From Rotaria macrura (lineage: Eukaryota > Rotifera > Eurotatoria > Philodinida > Philodinidae): a stretch of DNA of 64,000 nucleotides. Below the pieces are notes generated by a model that was not told the DNA's origin, searched no databases, and was given only the letters and a program-made list of their open reading frames with translations. This document shows, piece by piece, positions 62,281-64,000 of the stretch (its first letter is position 1; each line of letters starts with the position of its first letter). A program made the position numbers and the translations under genes. The DNA is taken from assembly GCA_900239685.1 (NCBI GenBank), contig OENT01000262.1, positions 1-64,000 of the forward strand. Reading direction: 5' to 3'.

Positions 62281-64000
62281 TTTGTACACTTTGCCTATCA
62301 AATATGTACGGTTCGCTGGGAGTTACTCTCTCTGTGATGTGCACGTCTTTCAGGACATGGGAAGTCATTCTATGAAGAAAGCAGACAATACTGCAAATAG
62401 AACTAGCTTACATTTCAAAGCTGACACAAAATTAGACTTCGCTTGGAGTATTGTAGATATCTTACACATTATCCCCATGTTTCTGAAAAGAGTTAGTAAA
62501 ACTTTCGCAGAAAAAACGCAAGAAATTCTACAAAGTTAAATAGTAGAACTCAATTGAGTATGAAAAGGACGTGCATTATACGAATTTCTCAATTTTCACA
62601 TCACTTTTTTCTCAAACATCATGTTTTGTGATGAAGAACGAACCATTTCGAGTCTCCTCGCTGATTTCACAAACAATACAGGTTCTTTTCCTCCGTCATA
62701 GAATAGTTTACATTTTCAACCATTTTGAATAAGCACAGCAGAAATGGCTTTTGTTTTCTCATCTATTATAATCTTATTTACAATCCTCATTATCACCTAG
62801 AAGAAGGATAATTGATACTGAGTAGAAGATTTATAAATCAACATAAGAAAAATGAAGAACATATGAAGAGAAATAAAAACAAAAAATCGGACTAAGTTGG
62901 TTTGTTGTTAAAATCTAACTTGACTACTTCATGTAATTCAATAGCTGGAGCAGGTCCTATTTTGATACCTATACATTCAACAGAAGTTTTATTTCTTCGG
63001 TTTAGAGCATATTACAAACCAGAATAATTTAATATCTTCTGATTTCGTTCAGTGTTTGTAAATCGAAACGAATCCAGTGAGCGGAGATACAAATAAAAAA
63101 ATGATTAAAGATCTCACAATTGCATGGTCTTTTTCATTCTGTACGGCGCCATATTTACGTTCGTCAAAAGCACGACATGATTTAGTATATAAGCAAGGTG
63201 TCACTATTTCGCTCACAACTTAGACGGGTTATCTTGTAACGGATAAGTTATTAGGAGAAAAAAAATAATGGGAGGAACTCAGAATCAACTTGTTTTGGGC
63301 ATGGGAAATGTTCAGAATCCATTGAAGTAGGAGAGATCAATCAAAGACACAATCAGATTCCAGTCCAGAGGATGGCTTCAACCAACAGTGACAACATGTT
63401 CATCTCAGTCATTTGTAAATTTTAACTACAAATGTCAGTTTAAAAAGCTTTTTAAAATCGATTTCAGCTCAGTATCTTTATCTTTCAATATAGACAATTT
63501 ATAATCGTGGTTTCGTTAAAGTTTTATTATTTACAAATCTTGTTGAAAAGAAAACTGCTGAAATAATCTATTATTATCATCGACGATAAATTGACGATTG
63601 CATGAAAATCAAACACATCACTTTTGAAATATTCTTATCTATATCTAGAAAAATAAAAAATGTTCCTGTATGGAACTAGTCAGTGGGCAACACAATCGGT
63701 ATATTTGACTTTGTTGTAAACGATCCATTCATTCTTATTTCAAGTACTGTTCTTCTTTTATTAGGAACTCCAGAGTATGTTCGTGGAAACTTCCTTGGAC
63801 TGAGAATGAACATATTTTCTCTTGTATAAAATATTCACGAAAATTCCTTGCATTTAAAATATTTGGCATTTACACTACATACATCATTAGTCATATAAAT
63901 AGATATTTGATTATCTAAATAATTAAATTTACACCCTAGCAAGGTAGGATGCGCCGTAATTCTGAAGTTAAAATAAGGAACTACTAAGTAGTTTCATTGT
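62281..64000. other. Window end without a recognised gene
   Basis: An 85-codon frame at 62282-62539 begins right at the edge of the inserted element and has no recognisable domain. The remainder is AT-rich with no gene, RNA or clear repeat that I can support. Confidence 0.55.

Noticed and set aside
62282-62539. 85-codon frame at the edge of the inverted-repeat element
   Set aside because: No ATG-supported start outside the element edge, no domain, and no adjacent exon.

Overview
This window looks like a stretch of an AT-rich invertebrate nuclear genome, most likely a bdelloid rotifer. The rotifer call is an inference from overall character. The direct evidence is animal-type genes (UROD, OSER1-like, importin-5, RANGRF/Mog1, a Ly6/uPAR-fold protein, an F-box protein, a membrane RING protein) cut by spliceosomal introns with GT...AG ends. 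Most introns are about 45-75 bases, with a second class of roughly 0.4-1.7 kb. Mixed among these are genes whose relatives are mainly microbial, fungal, plant or protist: a DUF1232/YkvA-like membrane protein, a GH43-type glycosidase fused to an EGF domain, and an S1/P1 nuclease with a membrane tail. That mixture is known from bdelloids. No prokaryotic operons, rRNA, CRISPR array or retrovirus-like element was seen.

Layout. 1-2.96 kb has no recognisable gene. UROD (haem synthesis) is on the minus strand at 2.96-4.18 kb. An OSER1-like gene is at about 6.1-6.9 kb. From 6.9 to 15.6 kb I find no convincing gene. Importin-5 follows at 15.6-24.5 kb in 21 exons, all of which I could phase. A small intronless DUF1232 gene sits at 27.9 kb. 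From 29.9 to 35.8 kb there is a short inverted-repeat element and two divergent paralogues with a PARP-like (ADP-ribosyltransferase-like) C-terminal domain. One has an N-terminal zinc ribbon; the other is a single-pass membrane protein with a fold-back element in one intron. At 36.2-39.7 kb the GH43-EGF gene and the S1/P1 nuclease face each other. At 41.0-43.9 kb a small membrane protein gene is followed closely by RANGRF. A Ly6-type GPI-protein candidate lies at 44.7-45.2 kb and an F-box gene at 46.0-50.6 kb. A Mutator-like non-autonomous element with a perfect 9-base target duplication and an internal tRNA-like sequence lies at 52.9-53.9 kb. A two-exon transmembrane RING gene spans 56.1-59.6 kb. 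A 0.88-kb TA-flanked inverted-repeat element lies at 61.4-62.3 kb, and the end of the window has no recognisable gene.

The genes do not form one pathway. UROD, IPO5 and RANGRF are housekeeping genes; IPO5 and RANGRF both serve the Ran-dependent nuclear transport system but are 17 kb apart. The accessory part at 30-40 kb (two ART-like genes, secreted glycosidase, membrane nuclease) is the most unusual. Exon limits were derived by hand from splice motifs, reading phase and remembered family sequences, without alignment software.
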